A DNA stretch of 64,000 nucleotides from JADKCZ01 sp963786945 (GCA_963786945.1 CAWBAO010000005.1:682001-746000); one strand, 5' to 3'. Positions 19,192 to 28,966 are shown, counted from the first letter of the stretch. Notes: a model not told the origin generated them from the sequence alone. Made by a program: numbers and translations.

Positions 19192-20430
19192 ATGGCCGCC
19201 GCGCTGGTCGTCTTCACCCTCACCTACCTGGCCATCGCCGCCGGCCGGGTGCCGTGGCTCTCCGTCGACCGGCCGGCCGCCGCGCTGCTGGGCGCGGTGC
19301 TCATGGTGGCCACCGGGGTGCTCCTGCCGGCGGAGGCCGGCGCCGCGATCAACGGCGACACGCTGGGGCTGCTGCTCGGCATGATGATCCTGGCCGCCTA
19401 TCTCGGCGAGGCCGGCTTCTTCCGCTGGGCCTCCTGGCGCGTGATCCGTGCCGCCGGCACCCCGCGCTCGTTGCTCTGGGGGCTCACCCTCACCGCCGGC
19501 GCGCTCTCCGCCTTCCTCGTCAACGACACCGTGTGCCTGCTGATGACGCCGCTGGTGGTGCGGATCATCGACGACGCCGACCTGCCGCCGCTCCCCTACC
19601 TGCTGGCCGTCGCCTTCGGCTCCAACGCCGGCAGCGTCGCCACCCTGACCGGCAACCCCCAGAACATGCTGGTGGGGACGCTCTCGGGGATCTCCTGGCC
19701 GCGCTTCGCCGCGGCCCTGGCCCTGCCAGCGGCCGCCTCGCTGCTGGTGGTGGCCGCCCTGCTCCACTGGCAGTTCCGGGCGCAGCTGCCGCGCCGCCCG
19801 CTGGCCGGCGCGGCCCTCCCCGAGCCGCCGGTCGACCTGGCGCTGCTGCGCCGCTCGCTGCTGGCCACCGGGCTGGCGGTGGCCGGCTTCCTGTCCGGCG
19901 CCTCGCTGCCCTGGACGGCCCTGTTCGCGGCCGCGCTGCTGATGGCCACGGCCGGCCGGGCGCCGCGCCAGGCGCTGGCCCGGGTCGACTGGCCGCTGCT
20001 CCTGTTCTTCGCCGGCCTCTTCGTGGTGGTGGCCGGGGTGGGACGGTCCGGGCTGGCCGAGCGCCTCTACCAGGCCTTCGCGCCGTGGATGGGCACCTCA
20101 CCGGTGCAGCAGGTGCTGGCCTTCTCCGGCTTCACGGCGCTGGCCTCGCAGGTGGTCTCCAACGTCCCGTTCGTGCTGCTGGCCGGCCACTGGATCCCCC
20201 GCTTCCCCGACCCCGAGCTGCTGTGGCTGGCCACCGCGCTGGCCTCGACGCTGGCTGGCAACCTGACCGTGGTCGGGTCGGTCGCCAACCTGATCGTGCT
20301 GGAGCTGGCTGGCCCGAAGGGGCGGGTCGGCTTCTGGCGGTTCCTCCGCCACGGGGCGGCGGTGACCGGGGCCACGCTGGTGGTGGGGCTGGCGATCCTG
20401 CTGGCCGAGCGGCGGCTGGGCTGGCTGTGA
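19192..20430 (+). CDS. ion transporter-superfamily permease (ArsB/NhaD/SLC13-like)
   Basis: A 412-residue inner-membrane protein with about ten to eleven hydrophobic segments. Signature stretches are FLVNDTVCLLMTPLVV and FGSNAGSVATLTGNPQNML in the first half, and ASQVVSNVPFVLLAG and LAGNLTVVGSVANLIV in the second. These paired NDT.../GNPQN and SNVP.../GSVAN motifs define the two-fold repeat of the ion transporter superfamily (ArsB, NhaD, CitMHS, dicarboxylate/sulfate carriers). Substrate cannot be decided: arsenite, sodium or an organic anion are all possible, and no ars genes are nearby. The start is fixed by the -10 element five bases upstream. Confidence 0.85.
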   Translation: MAAALVVFTLTYLAIAAGRVPWLSVDRPAAALLGAVLMVATGVLLPAEAGAAINGDTLGLLLGMMILAAYLGEAGFFRWASWRVIRAAGTPRSLLWGLTLTAGALSAFLVNDTVCLLMTPLVVRIIDDADLPPLPYLLAVAFGSNAGSVATLTGNPQNMLVGTLSGISWPRFAAALALPAAASLLVVAALLHWQFRAQLPRRPLAGAALPEPPVDLALLRRSLLATGLAVAGFLSGASLPWTALFAAALLMATAGRAPRQALARVDWPLLLFFAGLFVVVAGVGRSGLAERLYQAFAPWMGTSPVQQVLAFSGFTALASQVVSNVPFVLLAGHWIPRFPDPELLWLATALASTLAGNLTVVGSVANLIVLELAGPKGRVGFWRFLRHGAAVTGATLVVGLAILLAERRLGWL

Positions 20431-20461
20431 GGCTCGCAACAGCCTGATCTTCCTCGGCTTT

Positions 20462-20481
20462 GGAACTACTCTGGGACGGGA
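20462..20481 (+). repeat. GAACTACTCTGGG repeat, copy 3
   Basis: GGAACTACTCTGGGACGGGA in the 106-base gap upstream of the ECF sigma gene. Core identical to the copies at 11374 and 11465. Its GGAAC start resembles the -35 of many ECF sigma promoters, which would suit autoregulation, but no matching -10 is evident. Confidence 0.55.
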
Positions 20482-20536
20482 TCGGAACCCTGAGGTCGGC
20501 CCGAAATACCGCCGCCGGATTCCCGTATGGAATGGC

Positions 20537-21190
20537 ATGGTTGGCGCCACGACGTCCCCCGGATTCTTCCTCTCCCTCCCCGCCCTCGCCGAGGTGCAGC
20601 CGCAGGTGAAGGAGCAGCAGCACCCAGACGCGCTCCTCGCGCGCGCCGCCGCCCGCGGCGATCGCTCGGCCTTCGCCAGGCTGGTCGACCTCCATCGACG
20701 CGCCGTCCACGGTCTCGCCTTCCGGCTGCTGCGCGATCCGGAGGAGGCCCGCGACGCCGCCCAGGAGACCTTCGTCCGGGCCTGGGGCGCCATCTCCACC
20801 TACGACACCGCCCAGCCGTTCGGCCCGTGGATCCTGCGCATCGCCCGCAACCACGCCCTCGACCAGCTGCGGCGGCGGGTCCCGGCCGGCCGGCAGGTGG
20901 CGCTGGACGCCGAGGCCGAGGACGGCGCGCCGGCCACCGAGCTGGCCGGCGACGGGCCGCCGGCCGACGCCCAGCTGGAGCACGCCCAGACCCGCGCCAC
21001 GCTGGAGGCGGCGGTGTCGGCGCTGCCGGCCAACTACCGCGAGGTGATCCAGCTCTTCCACGTCGAGCAGCTCTCCTACAAGGAGATCGCCGAGACGCTC
21101 GACGTCCCCATGGGGACCGTGATGACCTGGCTGCACCGGGCGCGCGGCAAGCTGCGCGCCACGCTCGTCGAGCAGGGACTGGAGGGCTGA
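20537..21190 (+). CDS. ECF-family RNA polymerase sigma factor
   Basis: A protein of up to 217 residues. Region 2 (FARLVDLHRRAVHGLAFRLL, RDPEEARDAAQETFVRAW, PWILRIARNHALDQLRRR) and region 4 (LPANYREVIQLFHVEQLSYKEIAETL, then MGTVMTWLHRARGKLR) are both clear, making it a sigma-24/RpoE-like ECF factor. The first 23 residues from the ATG at 20537 are hydrophobic and unlike usual ECF N-termini, so translation may really begin further in, for example at the GTG at 20606. The next gene, two bases later, encodes its zinc-finger anti-sigma factor. It may control the downstream polymer-forming membrane protein as well as distant genes. Confidence 0.9.
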   Translation: MVGATTSPGFFLSLPALAEVQPQVKEQQHPDALLARAAARGDRSAFARLVDLHRRAVHGLAFRLLRDPEEARDAAQETFVRAWGAISTYDTAQPFGPWILRIARNHALDQLRRRVPAGRQVALDAEAEDGAPATELAGDGPPADAQLEHAQTRATLEAAVSALPANYREVIQLFHVEQLSYKEIAETLDVPMGTVMTWLHRARGKLRATLVEQGLEG

Positions 21191-21191
21191 C

Positions 21192-21713
21192 ATGACCACC
21201 GTGAGCGGACACCTGACCGAAGCGCAGGCCCAGCGGCTCCTCGACGGGACCCTCGACCCCGCCAGCGACGCCGGCGTGGCCGAGCACGCGGCGGCCTGCG
21301 CCGGGTGCGGTGCGCTGGTCGAGTCCTTCCGGGCCCTCGGGGAGGCCCTCGACGGCCTGACCGTCCCGGAGCTGCCGGCCGACTTCACCGCCCAGGTGAT
21401 GGCGCGCATCGACGAGACCGAGCGGGCCGCGGCCCGCGAGCGGCGCTGGGCCTTCGGGGTCGCCGCCGCCGTCCTGGTGATGGCGATCGCCAGCCTGGCC
21501 GCCGCCGGCGCCTCCGGCCTCGGCCACGCGGTCAGCACCGTCTCGGAGCAGGTCGACCTGGCGGCCCGGGCCGTCCGGGTCGGGGCCGGCGTGCTGCCCG
21601 GCCTCTTCTCGGCGCTGCGGCTGCAGCTGCTGCTCGCCACCAGCGCGCTCGCGCTCCCCATCATCTACGGCCTCTCGCGCCTGATGCCGGCGGCCCACAC
21701 CGAGTCCATCTGA
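21192..21713 (+). CDS. zinc-finger anti-sigma factor (ZAS type), membrane-anchored
   Basis: A 173-residue partner of the preceding ECF sigma factor. The N-terminal domain has the HxxxCxxC zinc motif (EHAAACAGC at about residues 31-39), typical of ZAS anti-sigma domains that mask the sigma factor. A membrane segment follows at about residues 92-112 (WAFGVAAAVLVMAIASLAAAG), with a second hydrophobic stretch near the C-terminus (LLLATSALALPIIYGL). It starts two bases after the sigma gene ends and precedes the polymer-forming protein by 11 bases. This is a classical envelope-stress sensing arrangement; the signal is unknown. Confidence 0.85.
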   Translation: MTTVSGHLTEAQAQRLLDGTLDPASDAGVAEHAAACAGCGALVESFRALGEALDGLTVPELPADFTAQVMARIDETERAAARERRWAFGVAAAVLVMAIASLAAAGASGLGHAVSTVSEQVDLAARAVRVGAGVLPGLFSALRLQLLLATSALALPIIYGLSRLMPAAHTESI

Positions 21714-21724
21714 ACGGAGCCCCC

Positions 21725-23470
21725 ATGCTCGCCCTCGTCGCATCGCTCTTCCTGCTCCAGGGGCCAGACCTGGGCGGCCCTCCGCCGGCGCCGCCTCCAC
21801 CGGCCCCCGCGGCGCGACCGGCTCCCCCGGCCCCACCCCCCCCGCCGCCGCCCAGGCCGGCCCGGCCCCGGGTCGCGCCCGACGAGCTCGAGGGCGACCT
21901 GCTGCGGGGTGAGTGGCCGGCCCAGCCCTCCGGCAAGCGGATCACCCTGGACGGCAAGGAGACCATCGACGACGCCGTGGCCGAGATCGGCAAGGCGGCT
22001 GGCTGGAGCGTCGCCACCAACACCGGGCGGCTCGGCGACCGCATGCTGGTCCTGCAGCTGAAGGACGTTCCGGTCGAGGAGGCGCTGCGCACCGTCCTCT
22101 CCGGCTCGGGCCTGGTGGCCACGCGCCGCGGCTCCATCATCGCCGTGGCCCCCGGCCTCGGACCGGTGGCGCCGGCCCGGCCGGTGCTGACCGGCTTCGA
22201 CAAGCCCAGCGGCCGGAACTTCTCCGGCGACTTCGAGGACGAGGACGGCCGCGACGCGCTGCTCGAGATCGGCCGGAAGAGCGGCCTCTCCATCGTCCTG
22301 CCTCCCGGCACGCTCGGGAAGGTGACGGCCCACTTCAAGGACGCGCCGGTGGAGGAGGTGCTGCGCGCCGTCCTGGCGCAGGCCGGCCTCACCGGCGATC
22401 GCCAGGGCAGCATGGTGATCGTCTCGCGGCGCGGCGGTCGCCTGGGCCGCCTCGAGTCCCTCGAGTCCCTCGGCGACATCGGGGCGGAGATCACCCGGAT
22501 GACCGACGAGGCCACGCGCGCTGCCGAGCGCGAGGCCCGGCGCGCCGACCGCGAGGCCCGGCTGGCCCAGGGCGGCTCCCGGCGCGACCGGGAGGCGGTG
22601 GGCGGGGACGTGGTGGTCGAGCCCGGCCAGGCGGCCCGCGACGTCACGGCGGTCCGCGGCAGCGTGACCCTGCGCCCCGGCGCCGAGGCGCGCGAGGTGG
22701 TGGCGGTGCTCGGCAGCGTCGACCTCGAGGCGGGCTCGTCGGCCCGCCAGGTGGTGGCCATCGCCGGCGACGTCCACGTCGGTCCCGGTGCCTCGGTGGA
22801 GCAGGACGCCGTCGCCATCGGCGGGCGGGTGCTGATCGATCCGGCCGGCGACGTGGGCGGCCAGAAGGTGACCGTGGGCGTGCCGGCCCTGGGTGACCTG
22901 GTCAAGACGCTGGGCCTGCGCGGCCACGAGGAGGCGGGGAGCGGCGGGGGCTGGGCGCTGGCCAAGTGGGTGGCCAAGTTCGGCGTCACGCTGCTGCTGG
23001 GCTTCCTGCTCCTCACCCTCTTCCCGCGCCGGGTCGACGCGGTGGCCGCGGCCCTGCAGGCCAACCCCGGCAAGTCGCTGCTGGCCGGCCTGCTCGGCCT
23101 GCTGGCCCAGCCGCTGCTGACGCTGCTGCTGGCGGTGACGCTGGTGGGCATCCCGCTCATCGCCGTCCAGGTGCTGGGCGTGCTGGTGGCCTACCTGCTC
23201 GGCGTCACCGCCGCGGCGGTGCTGCTGGGCCGGGCCCTGCCGGTGGCGCTGCACCGCGGGACCGGGATCCTGCAGCTGGCCATCGGCCTCGGGCTGCTGC
23301 TGCTGGGCTTCGCCATCCCGTTCCTCGGCTGGCTGCTCTGGGCCACGCTGGTGATGGCCACCTTCGGCGCCGTGCTCCGCACCCGCTTCGGGCAGACGCC
23401 GGTGCTGGAGACGGTGGCCGCCGCGGAGCCGCCGGCACCGCCGCCCATGCCCCCGCCCGTGCCGACCTAG
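21725..23470 (+). CDS. STN-repeat / polymer-forming (bactofilin-like) membrane protein
   Basis: A 581-residue envelope protein with an unusual chain of modules. A short hydrophobic N-terminus is followed by a Pro-rich stretch (residues 17-50). Two STN-like units follow, at about 72-143 and 165-235; each ends in a VPVEEALRTVLSGSGL-like block as found before secretin and TonB-receptor domains. Next comes an Arg/Glu-rich linker (255-290), then at least four short repeats of the type VTAVRGSVTLRPGAEAREVVAVLGS (written here in part), as in polymer-forming beta-helical proteins (295-380). The last 165 residues hold four to five membrane segments. ATG 21725 follows GGAGC. It is the third gene of the ECF sigma/anti-sigma operon and overlaps the convergent gene by four bases. 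Confidence 0.72.
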   Translation: MLALVASLFLLQGPDLGGPPPAPPPPAPAARPAPPAPPPPPPPRPARPRVAPDELEGDLLRGEWPAQPSGKRITLDGKETIDDAVAEIGKAAGWSVATNTGRLGDRMLVLQLKDVPVEEALRTVLSGSGLVATRRGSIIAVAPGLGPVAPARPVLTGFDKPSGRNFSGDFEDEDGRDALLEIGRKSGLSIVLPPGTLGKVTAHFKDAPVEEVLRAVLAQAGLTGDRQGSMVIVSRRGGRLGRLESLESLGDIGAEITRMTDEATRAAEREARRADREARLAQGGSRRDREAVGGDVVVEPGQAARDVTAVRGSVTLRPGAEAREVVAVLGSVDLEAGSSARQVVAIAGDVHVGPGASVEQDAVAIGGRVLIDPAGDVGGQKVTVGVPALGDLVKTLGLRGHEEAGSGGGWALAKWVAKFGVTLLLGFLLLTLFPRRVDAVAAALQANPGKSLLAGLLGLLAQPLLTLLLAVTLVGIPLIAVQVLGVLVAYLLGVTAAAVLLGRALPVALHRGTGILQLAIGLGLLLLGFAIPFLGWLLWATLVMATFGAVLRTRFGQTPVLETVAAAEPPAPPPMPPPVPT

Positions 23471-24759
23471 ATGAGCACCAGCCCGTCCTCGGCGTACGCG
23501 GCCGCGCCCGAGAGGACGGCTTCCTGGCTCTCGGCACGATCCTCCGAGAGCCGGGACATCGCCTCCAGCACCGTCGGATAGGTCATCAGCAGGGCGTCGA
23601 GGTCGGCCCGCGGCAGGCGGAGCAGCGATCCGTCGCGCTTCACGGTCACGGTGGCGGTGGCGCCGCTCTTGCGCAGGCAGCTGGTCTCTCCGAACAGGTC
23701 CCCCTCGCGGAGCTGGCCCACCAGGCGATCGGTGCCCACGCCGCGGACGGAGACGTCGAGGACCCCCTCCAGCACCACGTAGAGCCCGTCGGCGGGCGTC
23801 CCCTCGCGGATGACGACCTCCCCGGGGCGGACCACCCGCTCGCGGAAGCGCGCCATCACCGCCGCGCGGTCCTGGCGCCCCAGCGGCCGGAAGATCGGGC
23901 TCACCGCCAGCGCGTTGGCCAGCAGCCGCTGCCGGCAGAAGCGGCGCAGCGAGGCGGCCAGGTGCGGGTGGCGACCGGCCAGCGAGCGCAGCACCTCGGC
24001 CCGGATCACCAGCAGCTCGGAGGGCTCCTCCGCGACCACCGTGGCGCTGCGCGGGGCGCCGGAGAGCAGGGCTCGCTCCCCGAAGAAGTCCCCTTCGCCG
24101 AGGTGGGCCAGCACCACCGGGGCACCGGTCTCGTCCCGCCGCGTCACCCGCAGGCGACCCGCGGCGACGACGTAGAGGTCGGTCCCATCGTCGCCCTCGG
24201 TGAGCACCGTCTCGCCGGCGGCGAGCCGCGCCACCGAGAGCCCCTCGGTGAGCGCCACGAAGGCCTCGGCGCCGAGGTCGGAGAAGAGCGGAACGCGCGG
24301 TAGCCGCGCGTCGGGGTGCGCCTCCTCGCCCACCAGGTCCACCTCGACCGGGATGCCGTCGTCCACGCCGGATCGCCCCGCCTGCTCGGCGGCGGCCATG
24401 ATCGACCCGAGGGCGGTCGCCTCGGCGGCCGGCCGCCCGCTGGCCGCCCGGCCCGCCGCCGGGGGGGCGGACGGCCTCGGGGACGGCGTGGCGGGCGAGG
24501 TCCGAGCCGGTGGCGGGGCCGCGTCGGCCGCGGTGCGCCGGGCGTAGAGGCCGGCCAGCAGCCGCTGGGTGTGGCCGTGCGCGGGGTCGAGCTCGAGGAT
24601 GGTCCTGCAGGTGGCGATGGCCCTGATGGGCAGGCCGTCGCGCGCCAGCCGCTCGGCCACCTCGGCATGGCGCTCGACCGCCTCGGCGATGTCGCCGCCA
24701 CGCCGGGGCACCTCGGCCCGATCGACGGCCCTGTCCTCGAGCTCCCGGAGATCGCCCAT
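23467..24759 (-). CDS. protein with two cyclic-nucleotide-binding domains
   Basis: A 430-residue cytosolic protein. The N-terminus (residues 1-75) has a TPR-like pair of helices (AEVAERLARDGLPIRAIATCR, ILELDPAHGHTQRLLAGLYARR). A Pro/Ala-rich linker follows. Two cNMP domains lie at about residues 155-275 and 285-410, with phosphate-binding-cassette-like blocks GEGDFFGERALLSGAPRSATV and REGDLFGETSCLRKSGATATV. It has no catalytic, DNA-binding or membrane domain, so it is probably a regulatory or scaffold protein. Similar two-domain cNMP proteins are common in myxobacteria. The ATG at 24759 lies seven bases after TAGGAG in the extended -10 TGCTAGGAG. It is the last gene of the leftward series. 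Confidence 0.8.
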   Translation of the reverse strand: MGDLRELEDRAVDRAEVPRRGGDIAEAVERHAEVAERLARDGLPIRAIATCRTILELDPAHGHTQRLLAGLYARRTAADAAPPPARTSPATPSPRPSAPPAAGRAASGRPAAEATALGSIMAAAEQAGRSGVDDGIPVEVDLVGEEAHPDARLPRVPLFSDLGAEAFVALTEGLSVARLAAGETVLTEGDDGTDLYVVAAGRLRVTRRDETGAPVVLAHLGEGDFFGERALLSGAPRSATVVAEEPSELLVIRAEVLRSLAGRHPHLAASLRRFCRQRLLANALAVSPIFRPLGRQDRAAVMARFRERVVRPGEVVIREGTPADGLYVVLEGVLDVSVRGVGTDRLVGQLREGDLFGETSCLRKSGATATVTVKRDGSLLRLPRADLDALLMTYPTVLEAMSRLSEDRAESQEAVLSGAAAYAEDGLVLI

Positions 24760-24766
24760 CTCCGTT

Positions 24767-24772
24767 CTCCTA
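24767..24772 (-). promoter_or_regulatory. extended -10-like element before the cNMP-domain gene
   Basis: On the minus strand CGTGC-TAGGAG, seven bases before the ATG at 24759. The last bases before the ATG (CGGAG) could also serve as a Shine-Dalgarno sequence, so this case is less clear than era or the transporter. Confidence 0.35.
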
Positions 24773-24790
24773 GCACGGGCCGGATGGATG

Positions 24791-24805
24791 GTCCGCTTTG
24801 CGGAC
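24791..24805. repeat. short perfect hairpin GTCCGC-TTT-GCGGAC
   Basis: Six-base arms around TTT, between the end of the HEAT-repeat gene and the start of the cNMP-domain gene. There is no U-tract on either strand, so it is not a typical intrinsic terminator. It could slow transcription between the genes or be a protein-binding site. Confidence 0.4.
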
Positions 24806-24829
24806 GGCCGGGGGTGATGCGCCGCGCCT

Positions 24830-26794
24830 CTACGGCCGATAGGAGCCGGGGCGGCGCGAGGGGAGCCGTGCCAGCGCCTCGATGGCGGCCCGCCGGACCC
24901 GCCCGACGTAGTCGCTCTTCAGCGCCTCGAGCCCCGCCGAGGCCGGCTCGTAGCGGAGCCGCCCCAGGGATCGGACCGCCGCCTCGCGCACCTCGGGCCG
25001 CTCGCTGGTGACCAGCCTGGAGATGGGGGGGCCGGCCTCGGCCCCGGCCAGCTCGGCCAGCGCCTCCACCGCCGCCGGGAGCCACGGCCCCTCCCCGCGC
25101 TCCACCAGCACGAGCAGCGGCCTGGCGCCGGCCGAGGCCCCCAGGCGCGCGAGCGCCTCGATGGCGGCCCCGGTCGACTCGCCCTCCAGCAGCCTGGCCA
25201 GGCCGGCGGCGGCTTCGGCGCTGCCGGTGAGCTCGAGGGCCCTCGCCAGCTCGACGCGCCACGGGCCCTCCTCGACCCGCGTGGACACCGCGGCCGGGAC
25301 CAGGGCCGCCGCCCCCGCCTCCCCCAGCCTGCCGAGGGCGCGGGCCGTGGCCCGGCGGACGGCCTCGTCCGGATCGCCAAGCCCCTTCTCCAGCGCCACG
25401 ATGGCCCCCGCCCCGCCCAGCCAGCCTTGCCCGGCGAGGGCCCCGGCCCGGATGGCGGGCGACGGCTCGGCCAGGCCCCGCTCGACGAGCGGCGCCAGGC
25501 CGTCGGCGTGCAGCCGTCCACCGGCCGCCAGCAGGGCCCCCAGCTCGGCCGCCTCGGGCGGCTCCAGGAAGGCGGGTGGATTCCTGGGATCGCCGATCAG
25601 CCTGGCCCGCACCTCGTCGATCCGCTTGAAGAGCGCGGCGGCCCGCTCGGCGACGTCGCCGGCCGCGCCGGGCCAGCCAGCAGTCCCGATGGCCCGGGCC
25701 GCGGCGGCGCGAACCGCCGGATCCCCGCCCCGGCTCGCCAGCAGCGCCAGCAGCCGCCGGCTCACCTCCTCGGCGTCGGCGCCCTCGAGGCGAAGCTCGG
25801 CCAGCGCCGCCAGCGCCGCCCGCTCACCGGCGCGGCCGATCCGGTTGAGCAGCGGCCTGACCGGGCAGCTGGCGTCGTGGAGCCGCGCCAGCCGCGCCGC
25901 CTGCGTGGCCCGCGCCGGGTCGAGGGTCCGGATCGCCACCGCGCAGAGGGCGGCGCCCACCTCCGGGGCCTTGGGGAGCTCGGCCAGCGCCGCCAGCGCC
26001 GCCGCGCCGGGCGCCCCGCCGCGCTCGGCCACGCCAGCGAGGCTGTGGGCGGTGCCGGGATCCGCGAGCAGGCGCAGCCCGTCGGCGGCGGCCTGGGCCA
26101 CGCCCGGCCGCGGCGAGGCCAGCAGCCGCTCCAGGCTGATCCGCGCCGCGCGGTCTCCGCTGGCGCCGAGGCCGCGGGCGACGCCGGCCTGCAACACCGG
26201 GTCGAGCTGGTCCCCCTCGCCCAGCAGGCCCAGCAGCACGGTCAGCGCCTCGACCCGGCCGCTGGCCCCCAGCTCCTCGGCCGCGCCGGCCCGCTCGGCG
26301 GGGCTGCCGCGCTCGAGCGCCGCCAGGTTCCGCTCGTAGCGGGTCCGGGCCTCGACCTCGACGGCCTCCCGCAGCGTGGCACCGAGGTGCCGGAGCGCCT
26401 CGGCGATGGCCGCCCGGCCGGCCGAGCTGGCCAGGGCGTAGCCGGCCAGCAGCCGTTCCTTGCCGCCGGCGCCGGGCGCCAGCTCGGACAGGCCGTGGGC
26501 TGCAGCGGCGGCCACGGCCGGGTCGACGTCGCCCAGCATGGCCCCCAGCCCCTCGGCCGCGCGAGGTCCACCCAGCGCCAGGAAGGCCTGGGCGGCGGCC
26601 AGCCGCACCTCGACGCTCCGGTCGGCCTGCGCCAGCAGCAGCGCCGGCAGCGCCCGATCCGCCGGCTCGCCGCCGAGGCGTCGGACCGCGGCGGCCCGGC
26701 GAGCCGGATCCGGCGAGTCGAGATCGGCGCGCCACGAGCAGCCCGCGACCAGCGTGGCGGCGAGCGCGACGGCGAGGGCTCGGTGGAGGGCCAT
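24830..26794 (-). CDS. HEAT-repeat lipoprotein
   Basis: A 654-residue lipoprotein. The signal peptide ends in a lipobox (ATLVAGC). The mature chain is almost wholly made of HEAT/PBS-type helical repeats of about 30 residues, for example PDPARRAAAVRRLGGEPADRAL, DRSVEVRLAAAQAFLALGG, DPDEAVRRATARALGRLGEAG and ERPEVREAAVRSLGRLRYEPA. Such solenoids act as protein-binding scaffolds, here on the periplasmic face of a membrane. The ATG at 26794 gives the best signal peptide (MALHRALAVALAATLVAGC); an in-frame GTG at 26806 would add four residues. It lies 56 bases after rluB. Partner and role are unknown. Confidence 0.8.
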   Translation of the reverse strand: MALHRALAVALAATLVAGCSWRADLDSPDPARRAAAVRRLGGEPADRALPALLLAQADRSVEVRLAAAQAFLALGGPRAAEGLGAMLGDVDPAVAAAAAHGLSELAPGAGGKERLLAGYALASSAGRAAIAEALRHLGATLREAVEVEARTRYERNLAALERGSPAERAGAAEELGASGRVEALTVLLGLLGEGDQLDPVLQAGVARGLGASGDRAARISLERLLASPRPGVAQAAADGLRLLADPGTAHSLAGVAERGGAPGAAALAALAELPKAPEVGAALCAVAIRTLDPARATQAARLARLHDASCPVRPLLNRIGRAGERAALAALAELRLEGADAEEVSRRLLALLASRGGDPAVRAAAARAIGTAGWPGAAGDVAERAAALFKRIDEVRARLIGDPRNPPAFLEPPEAAELGALLAAGGRLHADGLAPLVERGLAEPSPAIRAGALAGQGWLGGAGAIVALEKGLGDPDEAVRRATARALGRLGEAGAAALVPAAVSTRVEEGPWRVELARALELTGSAEAAAGLARLLEGESTGAAIEALARLGASAGARPLLVLVERGEGPWLPAAVEALAELAGAEAGPPISRLVTSERPEVREAAVRSLGRLRYEPASAGLEALKSDYVGRVRRAAIEALARLPSRRPGSYRP

Positions 26795-26850
26795 GGTCGG
26801 CGACACTGTCCCGCGGCGCGCTCGGGAGCCGCAAGGGTGAGCGGCGCTCC

Positions 26851-28030
26851 TCAGCGACCCCGGGGTGGCCGGCCGGGGCGCTGCGGGCGACCGGTCCGCT
26901 CGGCGCGCGGCGGGCGCCCGGGGCGCTCCGCCCGGCCCGGGCGCTCGGTGTGGCCGCTCCCGGCCGGGCGATCACCCCGCCCCGTCCGCTCCGTTCGCTC
27001 GGTCCGCCCCGTCCGCTCGGTCCGCCCCGTCCGCTCGGTCCGCCCGTCCGCTCGGTCCGCCCGGTCCGCTCGGTCCGCTCGGGCCCGCCGCGGCGCTCCC
27101 GGCGGTCCGGGCGCTCGCCACGGCCGGGCCGGCCGCGCGACCCCTCCTGCGCCTCGGCTTCGCGCCGATCGCCGGGGTGGCCGGGGCGCCGCGTGCCGGC
27201 GTGGATGGCCGCCTGCGGCGGTGGGCCGTGCCCGTGGCGCCGCCCCGCCTTGGGCAGCTCCTGCGCCAGCGCGGTCCGACCGGGCTCGCCGCCCTCCAGC
27301 CCCACCGCGGTCCGCATGGCCTGGACCTCGTCGAAGCTGAGATCGCGCCAGTGGCCGGGGCGGAGCCTCGCCACCGTGACGCCGCCGAACTCCGGCCGGA
27401 AGAGGCGCAGCACCGGGAGCCCCACCGACTCGCAGAGCCGCTTCACCAGGTGGAACCGCCCCTCCCCCACCACGATCTTGATCCAGGTGTTGGTCTCGAC
27501 CTTCTCGTGGATCTCGGCGCTGAGCGCCTTGGCCGGGCCGTCCTCCAGCCGCACCCCCTCGACCAGCCGCCGCAGCGCCGCCTCCTCGGGGACCCCCTTG
27601 GTCTTCACCAGGTAGACGCGCCGGTGGCCGTAGCGGGGATGGGCCAGCCGGTTGGCCAGCTCGCCGTCGTCGGTGAAGAGCAGCGCCCCCTCGGCGTCGT
27701 AGTCGAGCCGTCCCACCGGGAAGACCCGCTCCTCGACGCCGGAGAGGTAGCCGCGCGCGGTGGGGCGCCCCTGCGGGTCGGAGAGCGTGGTGACGCAGCC
27801 GGGCGGCTTGTAGAGCAGGATGTAGCGCCGCTCGGCGCTCCGCTCCACCGGCTTCCCGTCCACCACCACCAGGTCCCGGCCCGGCGTCACCTTGGTGCCG
27901 AGCTCCTTCACCACCGCCCCGTTCACCTTGACGCGGCCCGACTGGATGATCTCCTCGGCCTTGCGCCGCGAGGCCAGGCCGGCCTCGGCGAGGAACTTCT
28001 GCAGGCGGACGCTGCCGGTGCTGGGGCTGG

Positions 28031-28034
<4 letters not shown>
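26851..28034 (-). CDS. rluB: 23S rRNA pseudouridine synthase RluB family, with a repeat-encoded basic tail (frameshifted)
   Basis: RsuA/RluB-type synthase: an S4 domain at the N-terminus (VRLQKFLAEAGLASRRKAEE), the catalytic block GRLDYDAEGALLFTDDGEL with the active-site Asp, then YLVKTKG and FHLVKRLCESVG. Family members modify U2605 of 23S rRNA. The C-terminal tail is low-complexity Arg/Gly/Thr/Glu, coded by a 9-base tandem repeat (26984-27081). One repeat unit is one base short (27038-27045), which throws the frame off. Restoring the base gives a regular TGRTER-type tail ending at the TGA at 26851-26853. As written, the frame runs on to about 25824, through the HEAT-repeat gene. The ATG at 28034 overlaps the scpB stop (ATGA). 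Confidence 0.85.
26984..27081. repeat. 11-unit 9-base tandem repeat in the rluB tail, one unit one base short
   Basis: Plus-strand units are GTCCGCTCG and GTCCGCCCC alternating, beginning GTCCGCTCC/GTTCGCTCG. On the coding (minus) strand they encode Thr-Gly-Arg-Thr-Glu-Arg. Ten units are nine bases long; the unit at 27038-27045 has eight (GTCCGCCC), so total length is 98 bases and the downstream frame changes. Confidence 0.85.

Positions 28035-28962
<928 letters not shown>

Positions 28963-28966
<4 letters not shown>

Noticed and set aside
25824..26850. C-terminal extension of rluB as written
   Set aside because: It exists only because of the one-base deletion in the tandem repeat and overlaps the well-supported HEAT-repeat gene in another frame.
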